The position numbers and the translations under genes were made by a program. Shown here in pieces: positions 63,712 through 64,000 of a stretch of DNA of 64,000 bases. Each line of letters begins with the position of its first letter. The first letter of the stretch is position 1. Source of the stretch: Plesiomonas sp051652165 (GTDB taxonomy: Bacteria > Pseudomonadota > Gammaproteobacteria > Enterobacterales > CAMTGL01); contig NZ_JBOFTR010000015.1 in NCBI RefSeq assembly GCF_051652165.1, positions 1 through 64,000 of the forward strand. Reading direction: 5' to 3'. The notes under the pieces are model-generated. The model was not told the origin of the DNA, did no database searches, and worked only from the letters and a program-made list of their open reading frames with translations.

Positions 63712-64000
63712 ATGATAATGATCGAAAAAATTATTGGTAATGCAAAAGATCCACATTGGGTGACGACATTACACGGATATACTGTTGACCATTTGCATTT
63801 AGAACAATGGGAAGCACCTAAAAATAGAATCCGTAAAAAATCACACAACGGTTATGAAATTGCTATTTCACTGCCACGCGATCAACAACTTAAAAATAAC
63901 GATATTTTATATATCGACGAAGCAAATCGCGTTGTGGTTATTACTGAAATCCGTTTAAAAGATGTCATGGTGATCCGTCTAGATCAACTTGATAATAAAG
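63712..64000 (+). CDS. ureE: urease accessory protein UreE, N-terminal part (cut by window edge)
   Basis: The frame stays open for 96 codons to the window end. UreE is the nickel-binding dimer that delivers Ni2+ to the urease assembly complex. MIMIEKIIGNAKDP aligns with Yersinia MILIEHILGN. KNRIRKKSHNGYEIAISLPRD, read in parts as NRIRKKSHNGYEIAIS, and RLKDVMVI are family segments. The C-terminal His-rich tail lies outside. The ATG at 63712 has GGGAG upstream; an ATG two codons later is an alternative. Confidence 0.88.
   Translation, partial: MIMIEKIIGNAKDPHWVTTLHGYTVDHLHLEQWEAPKNRIRKKSHNGYEIAISLPRDQQLKNNDILYIDEANRVVVITEIRLKDVMVIRLDQLDNK

Noticed and set aside
63570..63848. 92-residue minus-strand frame overlapping ureE
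   Set aside because: It is antisense to a recognisable UreE N terminus and has no family resemblance.

Overview
The window is chromosomal DNA from a gammaproteobacterium close to Enterobacterales. PepA, ValS, FtsH, CarA, GreA and NlpI read almost like their Escherichia coli counterparts. The metY-rimP-nusA-infB-rbfA-truB-rpsO-pnp-nlpI-deaD order and the thyA-lgt-ptsP-rppH-mutH-ygdQ order are the E. coli ones, and an OmrA-like small RNA lies after ygdQ. Other genes point toward Vibrio, Aeromonas or Plesiomonas relatives: an HlyU-like repressor, an NptA-type Na+/phosphate transporter and an RDD gene beside lptG. The urease is of the Yersinia type. Base composition looks moderately AT-rich. I cannot name a genus.

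Layout. 1-330: P1 and P2 promoters and leader of an rRNA operon running leftward; only the first ~7 bases of 16S rRNA are inside. 0.95-9.3 kb: tRNA-Leu(CAA), RDD gene, lptG-lptF, pepA, holC, valS. 9.4-22.5 kb: the transcription, translation and RNA-decay operon, transcribed leftward as secG, tRNA-Leu(GAG), tRNA-fMet, rimP, nusA, infB, rbfA, truB, rpsO, pnp, nlpI, deaD. 22.8-30.5 kb: glmM, folP, ftsH, rlmE, yhbY, greA, dacB. 30.6-37.9 kb: carB, carA, dapB, ispH, fkpB. 38-48.7 kb: lspA, ileS, ribF, murJ, rpsT, the HlyU-like regulator, nhaR, nhaA, nptA. 48.7-56.5 kb: thyA, lgt, a TauE permease, ptsP, rppH, mutH, ygdQ. 56.5-64 kb, more accessory: OmrA-like sRNA, a lipoprotein NlpC/P60 hydrolase coupled to a DUF1460 cysteine hydrolase, a 1.2-kb gene-free stretch, and ureABC with the start of ureE.

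How the genes fit together. Most of the window is core information processing and envelope building: IF2, NusA, RimP, RbfA, TruB, S15, S20, PNPase, DeaD, ValRS, IleRS, LptFG, MurJ, LspA, Lgt, GlmM, DacB and FtsH. Two precursor routes (carAB, dapB) and a Na+ group (NhaA, NhaR, NptA) are set among them. PepA is an aminopeptidase that also represses carAB in E. coli, and both lie here. Urease and the peptidoglycan-hydrolase pair are the likely lifestyle genes.

The stretch most worth a second look is 54.3-54.8 kb, between rppH and mutH. It holds ten GATC sites in 386 bases, two perfect and several near-perfect DnaA boxes and an AT-rich block, which is the make-up of an enterobacterial oriC or of a DnaA/SeqA control site. 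I found no insertion sequence, prophage or CRISPR array.
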